33,590 nucleotides of DNA from positions 1 to 33,590 of the forward strand of contig JAUWBH010000047.1 of the NCBI GenBank assembly GCA_030605085.1, read 5' to 3'. Below, one piece after another: positions 8,362 through 16,366 of the stretch (position 1 is its first letter; every line of letters starts with the position of its first letter). The notes beneath the pieces are model-generated. The model was not told the DNA's origin, searched no databases, and saw only the letters and a program-made list of their open reading frames with translations. The position numbers and the translations under genes are program-made. Origin of the DNA: Promethearchaeota archaeon (GTDB lineage: Archaea > Asgardarchaeota > Lokiarchaeia > Sigynarchaeales > SOKP01).

Positions 8362-9716
8362 ATTCTATGATAACATTCATTACACTATTGTAAAAATCCC
8401 GAAAAGGTTGCTGACAATGTAGAAAAATGTGATAAACATTCCACGCTCCTAATTATATTGGAAAACATCCGAAAGCAATCTTGGGAACATGAAGATATTT
8501 TTCCAGGTAATTATATAATTATTGATGGTACTCTTAAATGCAATGATGGAAGAAATTTTGGAACGGAGGGAAAATTTTAGCTGCTGTAATTACTGTTACT
8601 TCTAAAAAAGAAGTGATGGAAAGATTGATTGAATCAGGAGAAATCGATCCTTTAAAAACTATTTTAAAAGATGAACTTGAAGAGGTCTCTAATGAGTTAT
8701 TTCAAGAAATTGGAGAATCATATGTTAATTTATCACACCTTAGAACCACAGCTAAATACAAGAATTTCTGCCTTACGTATACTTCCCCCTCTATATTTAA
8801 TGAAAAATATGAGGAAATGATAAAAAACCTATATAAGATTAGAAGTTTAGTACTCCATGCAGGGAAAAAATTAGTAGTAAACTCCAGAAATCATGTTATT
8901 ATATATAATCTTCAAACACAAGGAGGAAATATTAAAAGTTTTCAAGCTAAAAAAGGAAAACATGCGGATCTTGTTAGAGTTCCTTGTTATAATGATTTAC
9001 TAAAGATTCTAAGTGATATTTTAAGAAATTTTATTGCATATCTCTTTTCTGTAAAAGATTCTGAAGATGATAAAAAGTTATATAAGAAAGGCGATACTGT
9101 TAAGCGAAATATGCTAGTTGGTTCAATTAATAAAAGTGGTTACAAAGCAGGTTATATAGTAAATCTTGAGTCTGACTTCTATAAAAAAGTGGACTTTGTT
9201 GAGCTCACCAGAATCAAACATAAAATAGTAGAAATTGAAGATTTAATTAAAGAAAATAAAAATGAAGAAGCATTGAGTAAATTAGATTTAGTCTTTACTC
9301 ACCAGGATTTTTCAATGGAATTTTATTTCTTTCGCTGTGCTTGCTATTTAAAAATAAAACTTTTACACGATTCGGGTGATTATAAAGGAAGCCTCAAAAT
9401 TTTTGAAGATTATCAAATTGAGAAGATGAATGAAGAAAATCTCTTTTATTTCAATTTTAAAGCATACTGCAAAGCTAAATTAGATAATTTTGAAGAGGCA
9501 CACGAAATTATTGATAAAATCCTAGGTAAAACTAATGAGGATGAATTAAAGGCTTGTTTTCTTGATTCCAAGGGAGATTTTTTTGAGCTTGCTGGTGATT
9601 ATCAAAATACTATTATATTTTACAATAAATCCTTAGAATATAAACAAGATCCGCCCTATGATTTCCATGAAGAGACCAAAGCAAAATTAAATGAATGTCA
9701 AAAAAGGTTAGGATAA
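8362..9716 (+). pseudogene. Decayed HEPN-like / TPR protein gene
   Basis: The open part (GTG 8613 to 9716, 367 residues) has an N-terminal helical domain with IRSLVLHAG, an R-x4-H motif like that of HEPN domains, and a C-terminal array of TPR-like hairpins (about 205-360). Coding sequence continues upstream in another frame: 8374-8577 reads VADNVEKCDKHSTLLIILEN ... GNYIIIDGTLKCNDGRNFGT. That frame joins the downstream one (KILAAVITVTSKKEVMERL) if one A is restored at the run at 8571-8574. Further upstream TGA and TAA codons (8368, 8371) and another apparent frame change show more decay. The 5' end therefore looks dead, though an internal start at 8613 could still give a product. Function unknown. 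An RNase or defence role is only an inference from the R-x4-H motif and its neighbours. Confidence 0.55.
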
Positions 9717-9842
9717 ATTTTTCTTAATAGAAAAAACTCAAGAGGGAGTATATTATTAATTTTGTTCAATTCTTCTTTTTTTATTGATTTTAACTAGCTT
9801 TTTTTTTCCTTTCTATATATATTTTCTCCCTCCAACCGTGGT

Positions 9843-9861
9843 GCTCCCTCCTGATGGCTTG
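9843..9861. repeat. GC-rich intergenic motif, copy 1 of 3
   Basis: GCTCCCTCCTGATGGCTTG, a GC-rich island in very AT-rich spacer, 127 bases after the stop at 9716 and 119 bases before the ATG at 9980. It shares the core CCTCC-(0-2 nt)-TGAyrGyTTG with 10325-10346 and 10774-10796. Function unknown. Confidence 0.55.
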
Positions 9862-9979
9862 TAATTATATTGTTATATTTTTAATATCAACCGTAGTATG
9901 AAACTAATGGAAGAAGATCTCAATCTAAAAGATTTTTCAACAGATTAATATATTTATATAAAAAATTTATATTTTAAAT

Positions 9980-10207
9980 ATGAAGATAGAAGGTAAAATT
10001 GTGCATGCATTTCATGATATAACTAAAAGATACAGCGAGATAAAAATAGACATAAATGGTAAGGTATATAAATTGGAAATAGAAGATTATCCGAGAAAAG
10101 GTAATCTTTATGAAATTGAGGGATTTGAAGTAATGTTGGATGGAGATGTTGATGAGGATGCAAGCCAAATTAAAAATCCAAGGGAAATTTGGATAAAACT
10201 AAAATAA
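9980..10207 (+). CDS. Small hypothetical protein, beta-rich
   Basis: A 75-residue acidic protein that I do not recognise. It has alternating beta-strand-like sequence (MKIEGKIVHAFHD ... YSEIKIDINGKVYKLEIEDY) and no membrane segment, cysteine pair or known motif. A clear TATA element (ATATATTTATATA, about 9947-9959) lies just upstream, so the mRNA would have almost no leader. It sits alone between copies 1 and 2 of the GC-rich motif in the accessory island. A minus-strand ORF overlaps nearly all of it, but the promoter and the biased third positions favour the plus strand. An antitoxin-like or phage-type small protein is possible but unsupported. Confidence 0.5.
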   Translation: MKIEGKIVHAFHDITKRYSEIKIDINGKVYKLEIEDYPRKGNLYEIEGFEVMLDGDVDEDASQIKNPREIWIKLK

Positions 10208-10520
10208 TATAAGACATTTTTTAGTGAAAATCATTGTTTTTTTGATTGAATCGGGATGCAATTAAGAGATCATAGAGTGAGATATATTAAAACAATCTTA
10301 ACTTAAATTATATTGATTCCACATGCTGCCCCCTCCCGACGGTTTGTGAGAATTTTTTAGTTTTATAAGGTTTCAACACTATTATATATATAGAAAACAA
10401 AAAAACGAATTATTAATGAAAGTCAAAATTAAAAATATATAATGAAACAAAGACACAATAAAATGGTTGTAAGAAACCAATTTAAACAAAATATTTTAAT
10501 TAAACATCTGAGGGAATTAA
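10208..10520. other. AT-rich intergenic stretch with one repeat motif
   Basis: 313 bases without a convincing gene. The only distinctive content is copy 2 of the GC-rich motif (10325-10346). A 46-codon ORF starts at ATG 10442 and ends at 10582, overlapping the next small ORF in another frame. It has no ribosome binding site and I do not support it over the ORF at 10521. Confidence 0.4.
10325..10346. repeat. GC-rich intergenic motif, copy 2 of 3
   Basis: Begins GCTGCCCCCTCCCGAC and ends GGTTTG. It shares the core with copies 1 and 3, 118 bases after the stop at 10207 and 175 bases before the ATG at 10521. Confidence 0.55.
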
Positions 10521-10685
10521 ATGATTCAATTTATCATTTCTACAGTTATAGCAGGCATAATTCTCTTCCTGTTCAAATATGAATTATATCCTTTTTTGAA
10601 GAGAAAAGTCCAAAAACTGAAAAAGGTAAGAAGGAAAAAGCCCCTGCTATATATTTTACATAGTAAAGAAGAGAGACCTTTCTGA
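10521..10685 (+). CDS. Putative 54-residue single-pass membrane protein
   Basis: A short ORF with one N-terminal hydrophobic helix (about residues 2-18, FIISTVIAGIILFLF) followed by a strongly basic tail (KRKVQKLKKVRRKK). The pattern suits an N-out/C-in membrane peptide. A GAGGG Shine-Dalgarno-like sequence lies about 7 bases before the ATG. It sits between motif copies 2 and 3 and is followed by a T-rich run (about 10727-10739) that could end transcription. It overlaps a 46-codon ORF in another frame, so coding status is uncertain. Function unknown. Small hydrophobic-basic peptides occur as toxins and as membrane anchors, and nothing here decides between them. Confidence 0.4.
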   Translation: MIQFIISTVIAGIILFLFKYELYPFLKRKVQKLKKVRRKKPLLYILHSKEERPF

Positions 10686-10726
10686 TTAGATTTTACTAAC
10701 TTGGAACTATCTAATAAAAATCTCTT

Positions 10727-10748
10727 CTTTTTTTTTTATACTTTTTTT
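10727..10748 (+). terminator. T-rich tract after the small membrane ORF
   Basis: Two T runs (about 10727-10737 and 10742-10748) lie 40-60 bases after the stop at 10685. This matches the oligo-T terminators of archaeal RNA polymerase. No hairpin is needed or obvious. Confidence 0.35.
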
Positions 10749-10773
10749 ATGGGTATTTTATCCCTTCCGCCGC

Positions 10774-10796
10774 GCTTTCCTCCTTCTGATAGTTTG
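10774..10796. repeat. GC-rich intergenic motif, copy 3 of 3
   Basis: Begins GCTTTCCTCC and ends CTGATAGTTTG. It lies 89 bases after the stop at 10685 and 120 bases before the ATG at 10916, so this motif too separates two genes of the island. Confidence 0.55.
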
Positions 10797-10915
10797 AAAG
10801 ATTTGTTATGTTAATTAATCACTAATTCTATTGTCCCTTTAACAATAAAGTAAAAAAACATAATTTATAATAATAAATCAATAAAAAACTAAAAAGATTG
10901 AACTAAACTTATTTT

Positions 10916-11845
10916 ATGTCAAATAATGAAGAAAAGTTATGGAAAGAGTTGGAAAAATATAATGTGTACAAAATAGATCAGAATATTGTGAAACAAAAGA
11001 GGAAATATGATAATTATGCTGAAAATATAAATGGAAAATTTGTTGAAAAAGAAGGATTTACTGAAATTGGAACCATAATAAGAGGAATTACAAAAATAAA
11101 TCCTTTTTTTATAGCTCAATATCACCTAAACTTCACATATGGATTAAACAGGGCAATTATTTTCTATCCAAAAATACTTGAAATTAAAAATTCAGAGGAA
11201 TTTATACAATATGAGAATTCCTTATTCTATGATACTATACTTTTATTCTTGATTAACGCTTTAGAGAATTATTTAATTGATACATTTAAGTATTTGGCAG
11301 ATGGAATAATCGTCAGTAAAACGGATAAAAAAGAACTAAATAGTTTTTTAAAGGAGTTTAATATAAGAAATGTTTTTTTTCAAAAATTACAAGAGTTTCA
11401 GTCTTTAGAATTTTCATTGTCAGAACTTATTCCTGATAGAATTGATATGCAACAAAGAGAGAAGGTTAAAAAGGCTTACAAATTAGTATATCTGGATTTG
11501 GCTCAGTTAAATCCAGAAATTTGGGAAAAGATTTTCACTAAAGATTCTAGAGGATATATGCAAAGGCGTCATAAAATCATTCATTCATCTTTCCAATCTG
11601 ATATAAAAAATATTAATGATTTAAATATAAATAGTGAAATAGACTATATTGAAAAAGCCATATTAGATGTAGCTAAATTTGTTTGTGATATTGAATGGCA
11701 TAGATTATATTATAGACCAGATCCGATGGAGATAAAATGGGTAGATAATGTCCTAAAATTAGATTATACTCCTAAAGATTTCAATGAATTTAAAGAAGGA
11801 ATAATAAATGGATTTAAAGAATTTGAAAAACATAAGGATCTATGA
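10916..11845 (+). CDS. HEPN-like protein, possible RNase effector
   Basis: A 309-residue soluble, mostly helical protein. Two features recall HEPN domains of the RiboL-PSP/MAE type: a helix with LINALENYLIDTF (112-124) and, about 90 residues later, MQRRHKIIHSS, in which R218-x4-H223 gives the R-x4-6-H ribonuclease motif. The N-terminal 90 and C-terminal 60 residues match nothing I know. No membrane segment is present. It is the last intact gene before the NOG1 remnant and follows motif copy 3. HEPN proteins commonly act as toxins or in antiviral defence, but no MNT-type nucleotidyltransferase antitoxin is adjacent. The ATG at 10916 lacks a Shine-Dalgarno. Confidence 0.6.
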   Translation: MSNNEEKLWKELEKYNVYKIDQNIVKQKRKYDNYAENINGKFVEKEGFTEIGTIIRGITKINPFFIAQYHLNFTYGLNRAIIFYPKILEIKNSEEFIQYENSLFYDTILLFLINALENYLIDTFKYLADGIIVSKTDKKELNSFLKEFNIRNVFFQKLQEFQSLEFSLSELIPDRIDMQQREKVKKAYKLVYLDLAQLNPEIWEKIFTKDSRGYMQRRHKIIHSSFQSDIKNINDLNINSEIDYIEKAILDVAKFVCDIEWHRLYYRPDPMEIKWVDNVLKLDYTPKDFNEFKEGIINGFKEFEKHKDL

Positions 11846-11907
11846 ATCTTAATTTTTATAAAGGAAATTAAAAAAAAAGTCTGAATTTAAAACAGGTCAA
11901 GCAGCTA

Positions 11908-12077
11908 TGGATAAGAAAAAAATTAATTCTCTATTAGAGGATAAAAATTTTATAATTGAGGACTTATAGAATACTTATCTAGGGACTTCTTTAAAAATAT
12001 TTCCTAAATATGAAGCAAAAAGGTTGGGAGTTTCTCAAAAATCCATTCAAAATCATTTAAGAGTGGTAATTCCTGAC
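11908..12077 (+). pseudogene. Remnant of a helix-turn-helix protein fused to the NOG1 fragment
   Basis: From an ATG at about 11908 the frame reads MDKKKINSLLEDKNFIIEDL, then a TAG, then continues in frame NTYLGTSLKIFPKYEAKRLG and VSQKSIQNHLR. EAKRLGVSQKSIQNHLR looks like the recognition part of a helix-turn-helix. It runs without a break into the degraded NOG1 sequence at about 12078. I read it as the start of an unrelated gene broken by the TAG and by the junction. No start codon with a ribosome binding site is visible downstream of the stop. Function and family unknown. Confidence 0.35.
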
Positions 12078-12425
12078 ATATTGGATCGGCTAATGTCAAA
12101 GAGAAATAAAATCGAATTACAAGCAATTTTGGCTTTAAGGCTAATTTCGGACCTTATCTTATTTATATTTGATCCTACTCCCGCGTGTGGATATTCAGTA
12201 GATTCCCAAATAGAGCTATATAATGAAGTAAAAGTGAATTTTACTAAAGACGGCAAAATCGAAATTATTATTGTACTTAACAAAAAGGATTTAGCTAGCT
12301 CTACTGAAATTGATTATCTTAAGGAAAAATTAAATTTAAAAGAAGGAAAATATTTCTTGACTAATGCTTTAAGCGGGGAAAATCTTGATAAGTTAACTTC
12401 TTATTTGGTAAAAAGATATGAATAA
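12078..12425 (+). pseudogene. C-terminal fragment of a second, diverged NOG1 copy
   Basis: From 12078 the translation (DILDRLMSKRNKIELQAI to the end) aligns with the last third of the NOG1 at 4043-5091 (GVLSRPLSERNKIELQAI onwards), including NKKD in place of NKMD. By eye about 80% of positions agree in both DNA and protein, so this is not a fresh tandem copy. G1, G2 and most of G3 are absent, so it cannot be a working GTPase. An open frame starting upstream (about 12024) carries non-NOG1 residues at its N-terminus. The downstream gene is unrelated and convergent. The fragment reads best as a displaced 3' end left by integration or gene conversion. Confidence 0.7.
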
Positions 12426-12459
12426 TTTCTTTTTTGAAGAAATTATTGTGATTGTTTTT

Positions 12460-13071
12460 TTATTCTTCCCCTTCAAAATCGAGATCGAGGGGTTTAATCT
12501 CCTCTTTTAGGTTTATAAATTCATTTTTTTTAAACTTTTTAGGTAAAAATGTCTTGTTTCTTTTTTTAATTAATTCTATATAAAAAAGCATTACCCCAAA
12601 TATTAAACAGGCAAACATTATATTTCCTAGGAGATAAAACTTGAACGAATAACTAATAATCGAAGTTAAACCGGCAATTATTGAAATAACAAGGAAAGTG
12701 AAAGTTAAATAGCGTATATTAGAAAAAGTATATGTTCGATTTTCTTCTATAGTATTTTTATTGCCTAAAAATAGCTTGATCTCGCGAAGAATATTATTCC
12801 TTATAATGATATTTTTACACGCTCGTAATCTAATAACAGTTATTATAGAATCTTCTATGATTATGTTACGACATTTGTCTAAGATGATCACACCGATATC
12901 AACATTGTTTACATGTATGTGTAAATCTTCTGTTTTAAATGTAATATTTTGGGGTAGTTTTATAACATCATCAATAATGATTGGGTCGTTTTGAGAACCT
13001 GTACCATTCCAACCTAATTTTTCTTTATTTTCGAGTAAAAAACTTTTTTCAATTATATGGGGAATATCCAA
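12460..13071 (-). CDS. Membrane protein with an N-terminal beta-helix-like domain
   Basis: A 203-residue protein. Residues about 20-115 carry short repeating strands of the right-handed beta-helix type (KCRNIIIEDSIITVIRLRAC, KNIIIRNNILREIKLF, GNKNTIEEN). Two strong hydrophobic helices follow (about 123-145 and 149-170, joined by a short turn), then a charged cytoplasmic tail rich in Lys and Glu. The pattern resembles periplasmic copper-binding (NosD)/parallel beta-helix repeats seen in Asgard membrane proteins. The role is unknown. The ATG at 13071 precedes a very AT-rich spacer shared with the divergent mfnF. Confidence 0.65.
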   Translation of the reverse strand: MDIPHIIEKSFLLENKEKLGWNGTGSQNDPIIIDDVIKLPQNITFKTEDLHIHVNNVDIGVIILDKCRNIIIEDSIITVIRLRACKNIIIRNNILREIKLFLGNKNTIEENRTYTFSNIRYLTFTFLVISIIAGLTSIISYSFKFYLLGNIMFACLIFGVMLFYIELIKKRNKTFLPKKFKKNEFINLKEEIKPLDLDFEGEE

Positions 13072-13176
13072 TTCATTTCACATTTTTTAAATTTTTTTGT
13101 ATTTTAAATATAATTTAATAACGTTAATAAAATTTGGATTAATAAGTAATTCAATCGAAAAAATCGTTCTTTAATA

Positions 13177-14277
13177 ATGGATAACGTTCTTATTCTAGGG
13201 CTCGATATTGGTGGTGCTAATACTAAAGCAGCCTTAATTAAATTTGAAAATTATGAAATAATAGAATGTTTTTCGTATATTGAATATTTTCCTTTTTGGG
13301 AAAAAACACTCAAGGATATTCCAGAGATGATAAGAAGAGTAGTTACTAATTTAATTAAACAAAATAACCTTAATTATACTTTAGAAGACATCACTAAAAT
13401 TTCTATTACGATTACTGCAGAGCTTTCAGATGCTTTTCATACTAAACGAGAAGGTATCTTGATAATTTTGAAGGCCTTAGAAAAAGTATTTGACTCTGAA
13501 AAATTACGCTTTATAAACAATCATGGAGAATATATTGATATCAATGCAGTTAAAAAAAACATTCTGTCAATTGCAGCGGCAAATTGGGTTTCCACATCAT
13601 TATTCTTAGGGAACTATGTACCTAATTGCATTTTAATTGATGCTGGTTCAACAACTATAGATCTCATTCCAATTTTAAACTCTAAACCAGTTACCATTGG
13701 TAAGGATGATATAAATCGATTATTAAACCACGAACTGATTTATACAGGAGGATTAAGAGCCACTATTCCTTCAATTAGCCAATTCGTCCCATATAAAGGA
13801 AATAGGATAAGAATATCCTTTGAAAAATTTGCTTTAATCTCTGATGTTCACCTCATTTTAAATAACATCTCCGAGGGTGATTACATTAACGATACAGCAG
13901 ATAATCGTTCGAAATCGTTAGACAATTGTTATGCTCGATTGGCTAGAATAATTTGTATGGATTTAGAAAGCGTGTCTAAAGAAGAATTGGGAAATATTGC
14001 TAAATACATTTATGAAATGCAATTAGACCTCATTAAAGAAGAGATTGAAATATTTTATTCCAATCTAAAAACAAGGCACCATCAATTTAAAGAAAATCCT
14101 TTATTTGTATTAACAGGTTTATCCGCAGAATTTCTAATTAAGCCAACATTAATTAAATTAGGTTATAAGAACATCGAATATTACGAAAAAATAACAAATA
14201 TCCCCGATAATATTAGTTCCTCTGCGTTTGCTGTAGCAGGGGCGCTTTATTTTCAAATCAAAGAAAAAGCGAATTAA
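13177..14277 (+). CDS. mfnF: MfnF-type ASKHA-fold enzyme of methanofuran biosynthesis
   Basis: A 366-residue protein with the actin/hexokinase-like fold. The phosphate-1 loop is LGLDIGGANTKAA (8-19) and the phosphate-2 loop LIDAGSTTIDLIP (about 153-165). An IYTGGLRAT stretch and ALYFQ near the C-terminus complete the pattern of the H4MPT-linked C1-transfer/hydantoinase-like family. Family knowledge: MfnF joins the furan moiety to glutamyl-tyramine in methanofuran synthesis. The downstream mfnE (7-nt gap) supplies the activated furan substrate, which strongly supports the call. The start ATG has no Shine-Dalgarno. A TATA-like TTTTAAATATAA lies at 13101-13112. Cytosolic. No lesion seen. Confidence 0.85.
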   Translation: MDNVLILGLDIGGANTKAALIKFENYEIIECFSYIEYFPFWEKTLKDIPEMIRRVVTNLIKQNNLNYTLEDITKISITITAELSDAFHTKREGILIILKALEKVFDSEKLRFINNHGEYIDINAVKKNILSIAAANWVSTSLFLGNYVPNCILIDAGSTTIDLIPILNSKPVTIGKDDINRLLNHELIYTGGLRATIPSISQFVPYKGNRIRISFEKFALISDVHLILNNISEGDYINDTADNRSKSLDNCYARLARIICMDLESVSKEELGNIAKYIYEMQLDLIKEEIEIFYSNLKTRHHQFKENPLFVLTGLSAEFLIKPTLIKLGYKNIEYYEKITNIPDNISSSAFAVAGALYFQIKEKAN

Positions 14278-14284
14278 ATTAAAT

Positions 14285-15016
14285 ATGAAAGGAGCTCTTA
14301 TAATTGTAAAAATTGGCGGCAAAATACTTGAGAATTTTGAGAATCTAAAAAATACAATCAATCAATTTAGAGCACTAATATCTCAAAATAAAATTCAAAG
14401 AATCGTAATTATTCCTGGAGAGGGCTCATATGCTAATTTTATCCGGAAAATTGACGCAGAATTAAATATTGGAGACGATTTAGCACATTGGATGGCCGTT
14501 ATGGCTATGGATCAGAACGGAATTGCGTTGAGCCAACAATACCACGAGATTATGTGTTTTAAAGAATTTGAAGCGTTTAAAAAATCTAATAATCCTATTT
14601 CGGTGTTCTTGCCTTATCAATTTCTTCACCATACTGACCAACTCCCGCATACTTGGGATGTGACTTCAGATTCAATTACGCTATATATCGCTAATCAGTT
14701 AAGATTGGAATATTGTTATTTAATTAAAAATGTAGATGGAATTCGCACAATTGAGAACAAAGTTATTAGAGAAATATCGACCCACAGGTATAAGGAACTC
14801 AAAAATTCGAATAAGCTGATCACTATTAAACCAAATAACAATGAATTAAAGCATTCAAAGCCTATTGATCGTTATTTGACCAAATTAGTCGATAAATATA
14901 AAATCTATTGTATTATTTTAAATGGAAATAGTAAAACTAAAAGAATTATTGATTTTTTTGACGAAACTATTAATGATCGAGAAAAAATTTACTCTAAAAT
15001 TATAAGTTCGACTTAA
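14285..15016 (+). CDS. mfnE: MfnE-type amino-acid-kinase-fold furan phosphate kinase
   Basis: A 243-residue amino-acid-kinase-fold protein. It has the N-terminal VKIGGKIL (8-15), PGEGSYAN (about 44-51), THTWDVTSDSIT-like substrate loop (PHTWDVTSDS) and LIKNVDGI. Family knowledge: MfnE phosphorylates 5-(aminomethyl)-3-furanmethyl phosphate to the diphosphate that MfnF condenses. The order mfnF-mfnE with 7 bases between them indicates an operon. It implies that the organism makes methanofuran, the carrier of the first step of the archaeal Wood-Ljungdahl branch. Some residues after 180 are less conserved-looking. Alternative: another small aspartokinase-like enzyme, but the neighbour argues against it. 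Confidence 0.83.
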   Translation: MKGALIIVKIGGKILENFENLKNTINQFRALISQNKIQRIVIIPGEGSYANFIRKIDAELNIGDDLAHWMAVMAMDQNGIALSQQYHEIMCFKEFEAFKKSNNPISVFLPYQFLHHTDQLPHTWDVTSDSITLYIANQLRLEYCYLIKNVDGIRTIENKVIREISTHRYKELKNSNKLITIKPNNNELKHSKPIDRYLTKLVDKYKIYCIILNGNSKTKRIIDFFDETINDREKIYSKIISST

Positions 15017-15127
15017 TCCTTTATTATTTTTTATGGGATTAAATATTAAAATTTTAAAGAATTAAAATAAAAATATAAAATCAATTCCTAAAAAAAATTA
15101 AAATATCCAAAATTTAAGTGATTCATA

Positions 15128-15628
15128 ATGGATGAAGAAGAAATGAAAAAAAATTCCCAATTCCTAATTGATAATCTTACCGGAGCAGAAATTCCGGGAA
15201 CTCATACGCTCACCGTTAGATATAAAACTTTAATTAATTTCGCAAAAATTTTTGGAATTACAGATCCTAAATATGTGGGACCAGAAGAAGAAGGAATTAT
15301 CGCTTGCCATGCTTTTGCAAACCATTATTTGATAAAGTCTCTTTATACATTACTTCTTGGAATGAAGTTAGAGCAAGACGGTAAACCGCGTGATATTATA
15401 CTAAATCTTGGTAAATTATTACATGCGGGTCAAAAATATAATTGGGAAAACGGCGTAGACGTTAAGCCAAGGGATAAGCTTACAGCAAGGGGGAAATGGG
15501 GCAAAGTTTGGTTAGTAGAAAAAAATATGATGTTATTTGCTGAATTAATTGTAGATGTAAAGAACCAAAATGATGAGATGGTTTGTAAAGCTACAGTTTC
15601 AGTAGGTATTAGAGCAGGAGGTTATTAA
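15128..15628 (+). CDS. MaoC-like hot-dog protein, N-type subunit of a hydratase pair
   Basis: A 166-residue single hot-dog domain, similar to the N-terminal half of FAS1-type dehydratases (RYKTLINFAKIFGITDPKYVGP ... IACHAFANHYLIKS ... HAGQKYNW). It lacks the D-x4-H catalytic motif, as expected of the non-catalytic partner. The next gene begins one base after its stop and holds the catalytic motif. The two probably form a heterodimeric (R)-specific enoyl/3-hydroxyacyl dehydratase, as with bacterial HadAB (inference from architecture). The substrate could be an acyl-CoA. An AT-rich spacer of 111 bases separates it from mfnE. Confidence 0.75.
   Translation: MDEEEMKKNSQFLIDNLTGAEIPGTHTLTVRYKTLINFAKIFGITDPKYVGPEEEGIIACHAFANHYLIKSLYTLLLGMKLEQDGKPRDIILNLGKLLHAGQKYNWENGVDVKPRDKLTARGKWGKVWLVEKNMMLFAELIVDVKNQNDEMVCKATVSVGIRAGGY
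15617..15621 (+). promoter_or_regulatory. Ribosome binding site for the TTG start at 15630
   Basis: GGAGG in the last codons of the upstream MaoC-like gene, 8 bases before TTG 15630. It decides this non-ATG start and indicates translational coupling of the pair. Confidence 0.65.
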
Positions 15629-15629
15629 A

Positions 15630-16190
15630 TTGGTTAAAGTATCAGATCTGAAAGTATCAGATCTAGAAGTAGGACAAGTTATTAAGAATGAATTTGATCA
15701 AATTGAAAGAGAACTTTTAAAGAGCTATGCTAAGTGGAGCGGAGATACCAATCCAATTCATACAAATGATGCTATAGCCGAGAGAGCCGGTCTCAAAGGT
15801 GTAATTGCTCATGGATTATTCTCATATGGTTTTATTACTAAGCTTTTTGAAGATTTCTTGGAACATGGTAAATATGGAAAACTAATCGAGACTGATGTTA
15901 CGATGCGGGGCATGGTTCGGTGCGGAGATCTTCTTATTACTGAAGCAAAAATTACTAAAATTGAAGGAAAAAGAGTAACCTTTGATGTTACGCAGAAGAC
16001 TATTACTAATGTTGACATAAAAGATAAAGATGGAAAAATTGTAAAACAGTTTGAAGCAGGTGAGAGAGGGTATGTTACAGAAAAAGATATCGATCGCGGT
16101 TTAGTTAAGACAAAGGAGGTTAGTGAGGGCATATTAACTTATCGAGAGAGAGTTGCAACGCCGGGAACCGCTATTATAGAATTAATATAA
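15630..16190 (+). CDS. MaoC-type (R)-specific hydratase, catalytic subunit
   Basis: A 186-residue hot-dog protein with the full MaoC hydratase motif SGDTNPIHTNDAIAERAGLK, in which D39 and H44 are the expected catalytic pair, followed by GVIAHGLFSYGF. Family knowledge: reversible hydration of trans-2-enoyl-CoA to (R)-3-hydroxyacyl-CoA. It starts with TTG at 15630, one base after the stop of the partner subunit and 8 bases after a strong GGAGG. The C-terminal 50 residues (ERGYVTEKDIDRG onwards) are an extra tail I cannot place. The product is cytosolic. It may act in fatty or amino acid CoA metabolism. No neighbouring thiolase or dehydrogenase is present to narrow it. Confidence 0.83.
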   Translation: MVKVSDLKVSDLEVGQVIKNEFDQIERELLKSYAKWSGDTNPIHTNDAIAERAGLKGVIAHGLFSYGFITKLFEDFLEHGKYGKLIETDVTMRGMVRCGDLLITEAKITKIEGKRVTFDVTQKTITNVDIKDKDGKIVKQFEAGERGYVTEKDIDRGLVKTKEVSEGILTYRERVATPGTAIIELI

Positions 16191-16366
16191 TTTTTCTATA
16201 CTTTTTTAAATCTCAATTTTCTTTTTTATTTTAAATATAATCTAATTTTAAACTAAATGAGAGATAGTTTTAGGGAATTTTGGAGTATCAAAATTTAAAT
16301 CCCAAATGTTAACCATCCTTGCAATAAAGATGTACATATGATGAAAAATATTACAAGGGTCGATAT
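16191..16366. other. AT-rich spacer, no gene seen
   Basis: No open frame or RNA fold is convincing here. It may contain the unrecognisable 5' part of the dead phosphoesterase. Confidence 0.4.

Noticed and set aside
10442..10582. 46-codon ORF overlapping the small membrane ORF
   Set aside because: No ribosome binding site. The alternative frame has a membrane helix, a basic tail and a Shine-Dalgarno-like sequence, though neither is certain.
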